Source: Methylococcaceae bacterium UBA975
Lineage (GTDB): Bacteria; Pseudomonadota; Gammaproteobacteria; Methylococcales; Cycloclasticaceae
Reading direction: 5' to 3'
DNA length: 64,000 nucleotides
Assembly (NCBI GenBank): GCA_002292375.1
Contig: DBBV01000020.1
Span: 1-64,000 of the forward strand
The notes beneath the pieces were generated by a model, which had not been told where the DNA came from, made no database searches, and saw nothing but the letters and a program-made list of their open reading frames with translations. Of the stretch, positions 27,772 to 35,117 are shown piece after piece. The position numbers and the translations under genes are program-made. The stretch's first letter is position 1, and each line of letters begins with the position of its first letter.

Positions 27772-28124
27772 AGCGATTGATCCTGATTATGAATATCGTC
27801 TTCTTCAATGGTGCCGTAGGCTTCTTTAATACGCACCACTAACGCTAAACCCAGTGCCGTGGTTGCCACACCCACCACAATAGCGGTCAGGATCAACACA
27901 TGCGGTAACGGGTTTGAATACAGATCAACCCCTTTTTCTATAATGGGTGTTGCGCCGCCTTTTACATTGCCGATGCTGATATAAAGCAAAAAAACAGATA
28001 CCTGAAAAATATTCAAACCGACAATTTTTTTCACCAGATTGCCACGGCTAATAACCGTATAAAATCCTGCCATCATAATAATGATAACCATCCAATAATT
28101 GTAATGTCCCAGAATCATGTCCAT
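27768..28124 (-). CDS. mnhC: Mrp-type antiporter subunit C (NuoK-like)
   Basis: A 118-residue NuoK/MnhC-type protein with three membrane helices (YWMVIIIMMAGFYTVIS, VSVFLLYISIGNV and LILTAIVVGVATTALGLALV). Helix positions and the DPLPHVLILTAIVVG-like segment (here NPLPHVLILTAIVVG) are diagnostic. It lies between mnhB and mnhD. Confidence 0.94.
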   Translation of the reverse strand: MDMILGHYNYWMVIIIMMAGFYTVISRGNLVKKIVGLNIFQVSVFLLYISIGNVKGGATPIIEKGVDLYSNPLPHVLILTAIVVGVATTALGLALVVRIKEAYGTIEEDDIHNQDQSL

Positions 28125-28129
28125 ATAAT

Positions 28130-28594
28130 TTACTCCTGCTCCGATTCGGCGTTGCTACTTAGAACAGCTTGCCCACGTTCCGCAAAGGCAAAGAAAATAA
28201 TCAACATCACTGACATCACTGTAATCCCCACACCCAACTCAATTACTAAAATACCCAGGTGCTGACCGGCCACTTGTGACGAAGCCAGCACACCGTACTC
28301 TAAAAAATTACCGCCCAATACTATCGTCGCAACACCTGTACCGGCATAAATCAGCACCCCTAGGCTTGCAAGTAGACGTAATACATACGGTGTAATCACT
28401 CTTTTGGCCTTATCAGCGCCAAAGACTAGTGCATACAAAATAATCGCCGCACTAAAAATCACACCGGCTTGAAAACCACCACCGGGTCCAAAGTCGCCAT
28501 GAAACTGTACATACAGTGCAAACAGAAAAATGAGTGGGATAATGAATTTTGCAACGACACGTAAAATTAAATTATGCTTCACGATCACCGCCAT
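28130..28594 (-). CDS. mnhB: Mrp-type antiporter subunit B
   Basis: A 154-residue MnhB-domain protein with four helices. The family segment FHGDFGPGGGFQAGVIFSAA is present. The start overlaps the MbhD/E-like gene by 23 bases. In two-protein MrpA/MrpB systems this domain may be fused to MrpA; here it stands alone. Confidence 0.94.
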   Translation of the reverse strand: MAVIVKHNLILRVVAKFIIPLIFLFALYVQFHGDFGPGGGFQAGVIFSAAIILYALVFGADKAKRVITPYVLRLLASLGVLIYAGTGVATIVLGGNFLEYGVLASSQVAGQHLGILVIELGVGITVMSVMLIIFFAFAERGQAVLSSNAESEQE

Positions 28595-29159
28595 TCTTTT
28601 TAACGTTAGGTTTTACACGACGACGGCCACCAATCAGTAACAATACCGCAATCCCCGCTGTAAAAATCACGGTCACTTCGCCTAATGTATCGAAGCCACG
28701 GTAACTGGCCAAAACCGCAGTCACCACATTCGGCACACCAGTCTCTGGCATGCTGTTTTCCAAATAATACGGTGCCACGTGTAACTGAGAAGGCGCCTCA
28801 GGGTCACCAAAGGACGGTAAATCATAGGTGCCATAAATTAACAGCGCCCCCGTTATGACAACCACACTTAAAGGAAGCCAGGGTTTATGTGTTGTCGGCT
28901 TCTCTTCTTTATCAGCGTTTTTAGAGGAATACGTTAGCGCCAGTGTGGCTAACATCAGAACGCTTGATATACCGGCGCCCACCGCCGCTTCGGTAAAAGC
29001 CACATCGGCTGCGTCCATCACCACAAACAACCCTGCTGATAAAAAACTAAAGCCACTGAATAACATCACCACAGCGAATAAACTTCGCATACGAATAATA
29101 GCCAGCGCAAGAATCACAAGAAAACTTAACAGCGTAATATCAACAATATTATCAATCAT
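28572..29159 (-). CDS. Free-standing MbhD/MbhE-like (DUF4040) subunit
   Basis: A 195-residue protein with about five helices. The N-terminal half has the MbhD/DUF4040 pattern (ADVAFTEAAVGAGISSVLML), and the C-terminal half has an MbhE-like segment (NVVTAVLASYRGFDTLGEVT, with the following helix). In most bacterial Mrp systems these domains form the C-terminus of the large MrpA; here they are a separate protein, as in archaeal Mbh/Mrp-type complexes. It overlaps mnhG by 4 bases. Confidence 0.88.
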   Translation of the reverse strand: MIDNIVDITLLSFLVILALAIIRMRSLFAVVMLFSGFSFLSAGLFVVMDAADVAFTEAAVGAGISSVLMLATLALTYSSKNADKEEKPTTHKPWLPLSVVVITGALLIYGTYDLPSFGDPEAPSQLHVAPYYLENSMPETGVPNVVTAVLASYRGFDTLGEVTVIFTAGIAVLLLIGGRRRVKPNVKKNGGDREA

Positions 29160-29491
29160 GGCTTATCCAACTGTTCAGAATTAGCCACATCATCATCTGA
29201 CAGCACCGGCTTAAGCCCACCTAACATGGCGGCATTAGCGAGTAGGTGTGAAGCCGTTGGGCTGGTGAAGAAGATAAATGCAAAAATTAAAAATAATTTA
29301 AAACTGGCTATTGTTAAGCCCGCCTGAAAAGCCAGCCCGATTAAAAAAAGCGCCGCGCATAAGGTATCGGTAATGCCAATGGCGTGCAGTCGGGTATAAA
29401 AATCCGGAAAACGGTGCATGCCAATACCACCGATAACCCCCAATAACCCTCCTAAAACCAGGCACAGCCAACTCAGTGTTTCCAGAATCAT
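29156..29491 (-). CDS. mnhG: Mrp-type antiporter subunit G
   Basis: A 111-residue MnhG with three helices and the diagnostic IGGIGMHRFPDFYTRLHAIG segment, then DTLCAALFLIGL. It overlaps both neighbours by 4 bases (mnhF upstream, the MbhD/E-like gene downstream). Confidence 0.95.
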   Translation of the reverse strand: MILETLSWLCLVLGGLLGVIGGIGMHRFPDFYTRLHAIGITDTLCAALFLIGLAFQAGLTIASFKLFLIFAFIFFTSPTASHLLANAAMLGGLKPVLSDDDVANSEQLDKP

Positions 29492-29790
29492 TTGTCGTTT
29501 ACCTCTGGTTGATTATCCTCTGGGCTTTCACCATCTGTATAAAGATTACCCTGCTCGATTAGTTTTAAAACGGCAACAACGCCAATAAAATTAATGAGGG
29601 TATAGACCAGCGCAATATCAAGCAGGTCATGCCGGTCAGTAAAAAAGGCATACACGGCAATCAGCAAAATTGTTTTAGTGCCGACCATATTCATCGCGGC
29701 AATACGGTCGTAAACCGTTGGCCCCGACAAGGCACGCGCTAGTGCCAGCAAAATAGTAATCAAAATGGCAATTATCGCGACGGTATACAT
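29488..29790 (-). CDS. mnhF: Mrp-type antiporter subunit F
   Basis: A 100-residue MnhF with three helices and the family segment LARALSGPTVYDRIAAMNMV. The hydrophilic tail of about 20 residues is acidic. It overlaps mnhE by 1 base and mnhG by 4. Confidence 0.94.
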   Translation of the reverse strand: MYTVAIIAILITILLALARALSGPTVYDRIAAMNMVGTKTILLIAVYAFFTDRHDLLDIALVYTLINFIGVVAVLKLIEQGNLYTDGESPEDNQPEVNDK

Positions 29791-30269
29791 TATGAAGACA
29801 GCTCCACATTATCAGGCACTGCTCTTGCCATTTCACCTGTTTGTAAGTCTGCTGCGCCTTTTTTGCTTAAGGCGTGCACTATGATTTTATCGTTTGACAG
29901 TTCCAAGGTTACGGTTCCCGGCGTCAGTGTTATTGAGTTGGCATAAATCATTTGGCTTAAATCCGTTTTTTTAGCCGCTGGAAGCGTAATTACTTGCGGA
30001 CTTATATCAACGGGACCCAGGGTAAGGATTCGTTTGATGACGTCCACGTTAGAGATAAGAATTTCTTTGCCAAGGTATAAAAAATACCTTAGAAGACGCA
30101 CACTCAAATCAAAGGGGTAACCTTCATGGTCAATGATGTTCATCCGTTTTGCGAGATAAACGCTAAGCAGCGTTGAGAGCACACCCAGTGCAATCAATAA
30201 GGCACCCGTATGTCCTGATAACATAAACCAGAATAAAAAAATCAAAGACGCCGCGGTGATTGTTCTCAT
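29790..30269 (-). CDS. mnhE: Mrp-type antiporter subunit E
   Basis: A 159-residue MnhE: two N-terminal helices followed by a cytoplasmic domain with LRYFLYLGKEILISNVDVIK and the diagnostic YANSITLTPGTVTLEL. It is the first gene of the antiporter operon. The 190 bases upstream hold a tandem repeat (two AGTGCCTTAGCTT copies, about 30287-30312) but no clear promoter that I can defend. Confidence 0.93.
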   Translation of the reverse strand: MRTITAASLIFLFWFMLSGHTGALLIALGVLSTLLSVYLAKRMNIIDHEGYPFDLSVRLLRYFLYLGKEILISNVDVIKRILTLGPVDISPQVITLPAAKKTDLSQMIYANSITLTPGTVTLELSNDKIIVHALSKKGAADLQTGEMARAVPDNVELSS

Positions 30270-30460
30270 TATTTTTAACTTTCCTCAGTGCCTTAGCTTA
30301 GTGCCTTAGCTTAATAAGCGGGTATTCGCATTCAGTATAGCAACGCATTTTTAAAATACAAATAAGATAAACCACAAAAATCTTGCGGCCTGCCAGCACA
30401 TTAAAAATCGAAACCGAGCGTCCGACTCAAAGCCCTGCCTCGATTGATCTTATTCGGTTA

Positions 30461-31249
30461 TTAAGAGGTAGCTGCCCCTGCTAACCACGGCCTTTCCTCA
30501 TCAATCATTTCGTATACCTGTTTTAACAACGCCCCTTCTGTGCCATTCAGTGCAACCCACTCTTTTTTATTGCCTCGATGAATCGCTGTTAATTCGTCAG
30601 GGGCATCATTCGGTGCGGGGGTGTCATGGTGGTAAGCGCATAAGGGCAGTACTTTTGCATGCGCCCATTGTTTTGTTCTGCCTTCAACATGGTGTAGTGA
30701 AACAAACTTGATGCCCTCTTGTTCTGCCATGTCTGTGGTGTACCACTTTTTATTCAAACAGCAGATACACCCTATATCGCCTATTTTATTGCCCAGTTTT
30801 TTTTCCAGTGCGGTTGGCGCCCTGCCTTTTAAACCGTTAGATTTGATTGGTTTTGATCTTTTTACATCAACGGCTGAAATCGCTTGAGTTTTAGCTGTCT
30901 TTTTTCTTAGTTTATCTGGCCGCGTATTGAGCAACTGTGTGTTTTGTAGTGCATAACCCGCTGGCGTTTCTTTTACTTGCTGGCGCGCCCGTTGTTTTTC
31001 GGCGGCTTTTATTTGGCTTTCACGTTGTTTGTGCTGCTGCTCTTGTCGATAGGCGGGGTCATCTAATCGTGCTTTCATTTTTTCAAAGGCACGTTGTTGT
31101 GATTTAACTTGTGAGGCTTGTTGTTTTTCTTGTTGTGCCTTTTTATATTCGGGCGAGGCTTGCTTTTGTTTTTGCTTATCGAATTGGCGTTGCCGCGCAG
31201 CATTTGCTTTGGCGATTTTTTTCGCAAAATCTAACTGACTTTCTGACAT
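30461..31249 (-). CDS. Ref-family RecA-dependent nuclease
   Basis: A 262-residue protein. The first 110 residues are a highly charged Lys/Gln-rich coiled region. The C-terminal domain matches the Ref family of phage P1: a zinc/Cys pair (GCICC), SLHHVEGRTKQWAHAKVLPL, then CAYHHDTPAPN and IHRGNKKEW. P1 Ref is an HNH-type nuclease that cuts at RecA filaments and displacement loops. A chromosomal copy away from phage genes suggests a captured phage function or a DNA-repair role; neither can be decided here. Confidence 0.8.
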   Translation of the reverse strand: MSESQLDFAKKIAKANAARQRQFDKQKQKQASPEYKKAQQEKQQASQVKSQQRAFEKMKARLDDPAYRQEQQHKQRESQIKAAEKQRARQQVKETPAGYALQNTQLLNTRPDKLRKKTAKTQAISAVDVKRSKPIKSNGLKGRAPTALEKKLGNKIGDIGCICCLNKKWYTTDMAEQEGIKFVSLHHVEGRTKQWAHAKVLPLCAYHHDTPAPNDAPDELTAIHRGNKKEWVALNGTEGALLKQVYEMIDEERPWLAGAATS

Positions 31250-31433
31250 CTGTACTACAACCTTTTAATTAGTTTTATTACCTCCCTATTGATGAGTGAC
31301 ATAAAGAAGATCCATCATTATCCCCTTTAATTTTAGAAACGGTAGCAAAAAGGAAAAACGCCCGCTGTAACGGCAGGAATGACAACTTTAGCAGCACGCC
31401 TTTGCCTGCTGTCAAACTGTATTGAACGACTTA

Positions 31434-31847
31434 TTAGCTACTGCAGGCAAGCCGTATTCTCTCAGCAGGAACACGCAGCTGCTTAATTAAGTAGTGTTTA
31501 AATGAGTCTTCGTAAGACTGCTCATCAACGGCTTTTTGCATACAAAGCATCCAGGCGTCGCTTTCCTCTACACCAATCGACAAATGCTTGTGCGCCGCAG
31601 GAATGTTAATACCACCAAAGTTTTCTGAATATAATTTTGGGCCACCTAGCCAACCCGACAAAAAGTAAGTCAGTTTTTTTCTCGATTCGGATAAGTCATG
31701 CTGGTGCATGGCGCGTATCTTCGCTGCCTCTGGCAGACTTTCCATAAAACCATAGAACGAATCGACCAATGTAGTTAAACCTGCTAACTCACCTGCTGCT
31801 TTATAGGAACCATCACTAACACCATAGTGACTACTGTCAACATTCAT
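31434..31847 (-). CDS. Group II truncated haemoglobin
   Basis: A 137-residue group II (TrHbO/glbO-like) globin. The proximal haem ligand is probably His86 in PAAHKHLSIG; the conserved Trp of helix G is in DAWMLCMQKA, and GWLGGPKLY is the E-F region. It binds oxygen or nitric oxide and is linked to nitrosative-stress protection. It forms a single gene upstream of the Ref-type nuclease and downstream of the Cys-cluster gene. Confidence 0.92.
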   Translation of the reverse strand: MNVDSSHYGVSDGSYKAAGELAGLTTLVDSFYGFMESLPEAAKIRAMHQHDLSESRKKLTYFLSGWLGGPKLYSENFGGINIPAAHKHLSIGVEESDAWMLCMQKAVDEQSYEDSFKHYLIKQLRVPAERIRLACSS

Positions 31848-31941
31848 ACAATCTCCAATCTTTATATACTGTAGTTAATACCTGAATTCAGCGGTATCTA
31901 TGCCGCTACGCTCAATTAAAGTTAAGCGCCTTATCAAAAAA

Positions 31942-32295
31942 TTACACCAATACTTGCCGTGTATTAGCAATGTAAAAATGTACTTGATCCTCAACATCGG
32001 CATCAATCATCACCTCTGGCCGCCGACCATTTGGGCAGGCCATACGCGGTGTTGTGCCAAACAAGCGGCAAATTAACGGGCGCTCCTCGTACACGGTGCA
32101 CCCCTTAGGCCCTAGGTGCACACAATTAAGGTCATTTAGTGCAGCGTCATGTTCGGCGTCAGTTTTTACCGGTAGGCGTGACATTTCTTCCGAGGACGTC
32201 GTCACCGGACCACAGCAATCGTGACAACCTGCCACACAGTCAAACGACGGAATGCGCTCGCGCAGTCGTTCGACGGTATCTCGGTTATTGTTCAT
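31942..32295 (-). CDS. YkgJ-family cysteine-cluster protein
   Basis: A 117-residue protein with eight Cys in the UPF0153/YkgJ pattern: CVAGCHDCCGP near residues 20-30, LNCVHLGPKGCTVYEERPLI and CRLFG in the middle, and a final Cys in MACPNG. The family is thought to bind metal or an Fe-S cluster; the function is unknown. It begins 18 bases before the ene-reductase gene ends, likely in one operon. Confidence 0.85.
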   Translation of the reverse strand: MNNNRDTVERLRERIPSFDCVAGCHDCCGPVTTSSEEMSRLPVKTDAEHDAALNDLNCVHLGPKGCTVYEERPLICRLFGTTPRMACPNGRRPEVMIDADVEDQVHFYIANTRQVLV

Positions 32296-32312
32296 TTATA
32301 CCCACCCTGTAT

Positions 32313-33383
32313 TCAACTCGCTTTATCTTTGTTTTCAATGAACGGGTAATCGGTATAACCTTTACTAGTAAAGGCGTAAAAAGTTGTCGCATCCGGTTCA
32401 TTTAATGGTGCATCGGTCTCAAACCTATAAGGCAAATCTGGGTTTGCAATATACAGCTGCCCAAAAGCCACCGCATCGGCTTGTTTTGCGTTTAATACCA
32501 CGTTCGCTCTTTCCTTTGTAAGCCCCTGGTTGGCAATGTAAACACCACCAAAAGCCGCTTTCAATTTAGGCCCAAACCAGCCGTCAACAGCTGATTCACG
32601 TGCGAAAATAAACGCAATGTTGCGTTTACCCAGCTCTGTTGCAACGTAGGTAAATGTAGCCAATAAATCAGAATCTCCCATATCGTGAGCATCGCCCTGT
32701 GGTGCTAAGTGCATACCTACCCTGTCCGCACCCCATACAGAAATAACAGCGTCTGTAATTTCCAGCATAAATCGGGCGCGATTTTCTAAACTGCCGCCGT
32801 AATTATCTGTTCTATGGTTGGTACTGTCCTGCAAGAACTGGTCGGGTAAATAGCCATTCGCACCGTGAATTTCTACCCCGTCAAAGCCTGCTTTTTTAGC
32901 ATTTTCGGCCCCTTTACGGAACTGTTCTATCACGGTTTTAATTTCACTAAGCGTCATTGCACGTGGTGTAACATACGGTTTATGAGGCCGGACTAGGCTA
33001 ACGTTTCCTTTAAGAGCAACGGCACTGGGTGCGATGGGTTGCTTACCATCAAGAAACATCGGGTCAGAAATGCGCCCTACATGCCATAATTGCATCAGTA
33101 TTCTGCCACCGGCTTTATGCACAGCATCCGTAATTTTTTTCCAGCCTTCAACCTGTTCATCAGACCAAATACCCGGCGTATCCGCATAGCCAACCCCCAT
33201 CGGAGATACCGCAGTGGCTTCACTGATAATTAAGCCTGCTGTGCTTCGTTGCGTATAGTACTCAAGCATTAACTCATTAGGCACACGGCTACTGCCTGAA
33301 CGACAACGGGTTAAGGGTGCCATGATAATGCGGTTGGGCAAATTAAGTGCGCCGATTTTTATTGGGTCAAACAAGCTGGTCAT
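32313..33383 (-). CDS. Old yellow enzyme-type alkene reductase (NemA-like)
   Basis: A 356-residue FMN ene-reductase. It starts LFDPIKIGALNLPNRIIMAP, followed by TRCRS; GVEIHGANGYLPDQFLQ carries the His/Asn pair that binds the substrate carbonyl, and LENRARFMLEI the FMN-phosphate region. NAD(P)H-dependent reduction of enones, maleimides or nitro compounds is expected. It is 11 bases from the BASS-type transporter gene. Confidence 0.93.
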   Translation of the reverse strand: MTSLFDPIKIGALNLPNRIIMAPLTRCRSGSSRVPNELMLEYYTQRSTAGLIISEATAVSPMGVGYADTPGIWSDEQVEGWKKITDAVHKAGGRILMQLWHVGRISDPMFLDGKQPIAPSAVALKGNVSLVRPHKPYVTPRAMTLSEIKTVIEQFRKGAENAKKAGFDGVEIHGANGYLPDQFLQDSTNHRTDNYGGSLENRARFMLEITDAVISVWGADRVGMHLAPQGDAHDMGDSDLLATFTYVATELGKRNIAFIFARESAVDGWFGPKLKAAFGGVYIANQGLTKERANVVLNAKQADAVAFGQLYIANPDLPYRFETDAPLNEPDATTFYAFTSKGYTDYPFIENKDKAS

Positions 33384-33394
33384 GATTATTTTCC

Positions 33395-34282
33395 TTAAAT
33401 TGGTCGTTCGATAGTTACTTGATTATATCGTTGTTTTTTTAAAATACAACCCAAAGCAAATCCAGTCATAAACATTAAAATACTATACGTTACCGCCGGT
33501 ATCATCATGGCATTATTCCCAATGAGTGTACCCGTAACAAATAAAGCCAGCGTCCCATTTTGAATACCCACTTCATAAGAAATGGATACAGCTTGTGCTT
33601 GTGACAGTTTAAAAAACTTAGCCAACAAATAACCCAAGCCCAGCACTAAAACATTTAACGTTAGTGTCACGGCCCCTGCTTGCACAAAGAACCCGACGAT
33701 TTGAGGTTTATTTTTTAAAATAATCGCAACGATAATTAAAAACAAAAAAATCACTGAAAATACTCGAATAACCGGTTCAGTTTTATTCGCTGCCCCTTTC
33801 CACTTGAACAATATAAACATGCCCAACAACACCGGTATGACCGTAATAAGCAGTAATTGTAGAATGGTTTTTAGCAACGGCAGCTCAAACCCCTCTGCTG
33901 GCCCTATAAAATGATTCATCGCTAATAAGGTGAACAGCGGTAGAGTAAACGGCGTAATAAGGCTGACAACCGCTGTTAGGCTAATGGACAGTGCAACATC
34001 ACCCTTCGCCAAATTGGCAAACATATTTGACGTCGCCCCACCGGGCGCAAATGAAATAATCATCAGCCCAACGGCCAACTCAGGTGCTAATTTAAAAACC
34101 GTGGCCAGCAAGAAGGCAATGAGGGGTAAGGCAATAAGTTGCGCAGACAGCCCAATCACCGCCGCTTTGGGTTGGGTTATAACACGAGTAAAGTCAGTTC
34201 GTCTTAAAGACAGCCCCATACCCAACATAATAATAAATAATGAGACCGGTAAAACAACCGTAGTCAGCAAGTCAGCTTGCAT
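33395..34282 (-). CDS. BASS-family sodium symporter
   Basis: A 295-residue protein with about nine membrane helices. The family pattern is VGLMIISFAPGGATSNMFA with ALSISLTAVVSLITPFTLPL, as in bile acid:sodium symporters and bacterial BASS carriers. The organic anion carried is unknown. Operon context with an ene-reductase does not define the substrate. Confidence 0.88.
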   Translation of the reverse strand: MQADLLTTVVLPVSLFIIMLGMGLSLRRTDFTRVITQPKAAVIGLSAQLIALPLIAFLLATVFKLAPELAVGLMIISFAPGGATSNMFANLAKGDVALSISLTAVVSLITPFTLPLFTLLAMNHFIGPAEGFELPLLKTILQLLLITVIPVLLGMFILFKWKGAANKTEPVIRVFSVIFLFLIIVAIILKNKPQIVGFFVQAGAVTLTLNVLVLGLGYLLAKFFKLSQAQAVSISYEVGIQNGTLALFVTGTLIGNNAMMIPAVTYSILMFMTGFALGCILKKQRYNQVTIERPI

Positions 34283-34361
34283 AATAAATCCTTTGATTTC
34301 GATACTTATAATTGATATTGAGGTTTTTTGCTCAGGTGCTAACTACATTGGAATAATCGGC

Positions 34362-34880
34362 TTAACGAACTTTTAAACGGTTATTGGTATCCCTGTTTTC
34401 ACTGATCAGCGCATTGCTGTCATGATACTCAGCCGATTTGGCCAGACGATCATACAGCACCACATTCACCGAGGCCGATAAGTTCATGCACCCCACGGTG
34501 GGGACATAAACAACCGCATCCGCTTGATCGATAATAGCCTGATCAATCGAGCCATCTTCAGGACCAAAAATATACAACGCATTATCAGGGTGCTGATACG
34601 TCGGCAAAGAAATGGCATCAATGGCAAATTCAATACACACGATTTTCATAGTGTCGGTGACGACATCTAGGAGACGTTCAGTGGCAGACAACAGCACGTC
34701 TTTACTCACTTTACGGCTCATATCGACCACTCTGGCTTTACGCTCAATAGCCCGTGGGTAACGATCGCCGGTGTAAAAAACCTTCTCCACGCGATAATTA
34801 GCCGCTGCACGTAAAACAGCCCCCACATTGTCTGGGCTTTTTGGGTTAATTAAGCCGATACTCACCTGTGATTGTTTCAT
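34362..34880 (-). CDS. TrmH-family (SPOUT) RNA methyltransferase
   Basis: A 172-residue SPOUT methyltransferase. The N-terminal strand is SIGLINPKSPDNVGAVLRAA, with the conserved Asn and Arg. The knot has ALYIFGPEDGSIDQ (motif 2) and VGCMNLSASVNVVLYDR (motif 3). TrmH/TrmL relatives 2'-O-methylate ribose in tRNA or rRNA; the target is unclear. A degenerate copy of its first 11 codons and ribosome-binding region lies at 38498-38541, 3.6 kb away. Confidence 0.9.
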   Translation of the reverse strand: MKQSQVSIGLINPKSPDNVGAVLRAAANYRVEKVFYTGDRYPRAIERKARVVDMSRKVSKDVLLSATERLLDVVTDTMKIVCIEFAIDAISLPTYQHPDNALYIFGPEDGSIDQAIIDQADAVVYVPTVGCMNLSASVNVVLYDRLAKSAEYHDSNALISENRDTNNRLKVR

Positions 34881-34927
34881 TTTTTCCTTAATAGCGCCTG
34901 TTGTTTCTTAATATAGCTTTTTAGACA

Positions 34928-35092
34928 AGCAAAAGGAATAAATGCCTTTGCGGCAGTAGGTAGTTTTAACCTATTAAGTCAATCAAACCTGACACGCCGT
35001 ATTCTTTGTAATGTGCAGAAGAAAGTCATGGAAATGAGTCGCATTTGTCATCGACCCTTTAATTATTGGGAGTTTTACTCTGACCCCAAAAA
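34928..35092. repeat. Repeat shared with 39407-39500
   Basis: A stretch from AGCAAAAGG to the TACTCTGACCCCAAA box recurs at 39407-39500, where the core (CGGCAG, TTTAACCTATTAA and the box) is about 80% alike. The box at 35075-35090 is one of five in the window. It separates the SPOUT gene and fadE, and both flanks look intergenic. Confidence 0.55.
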
Positions 35093-35117
35093 ATATCAAA
35101 TATCATACCTAGCCTAC

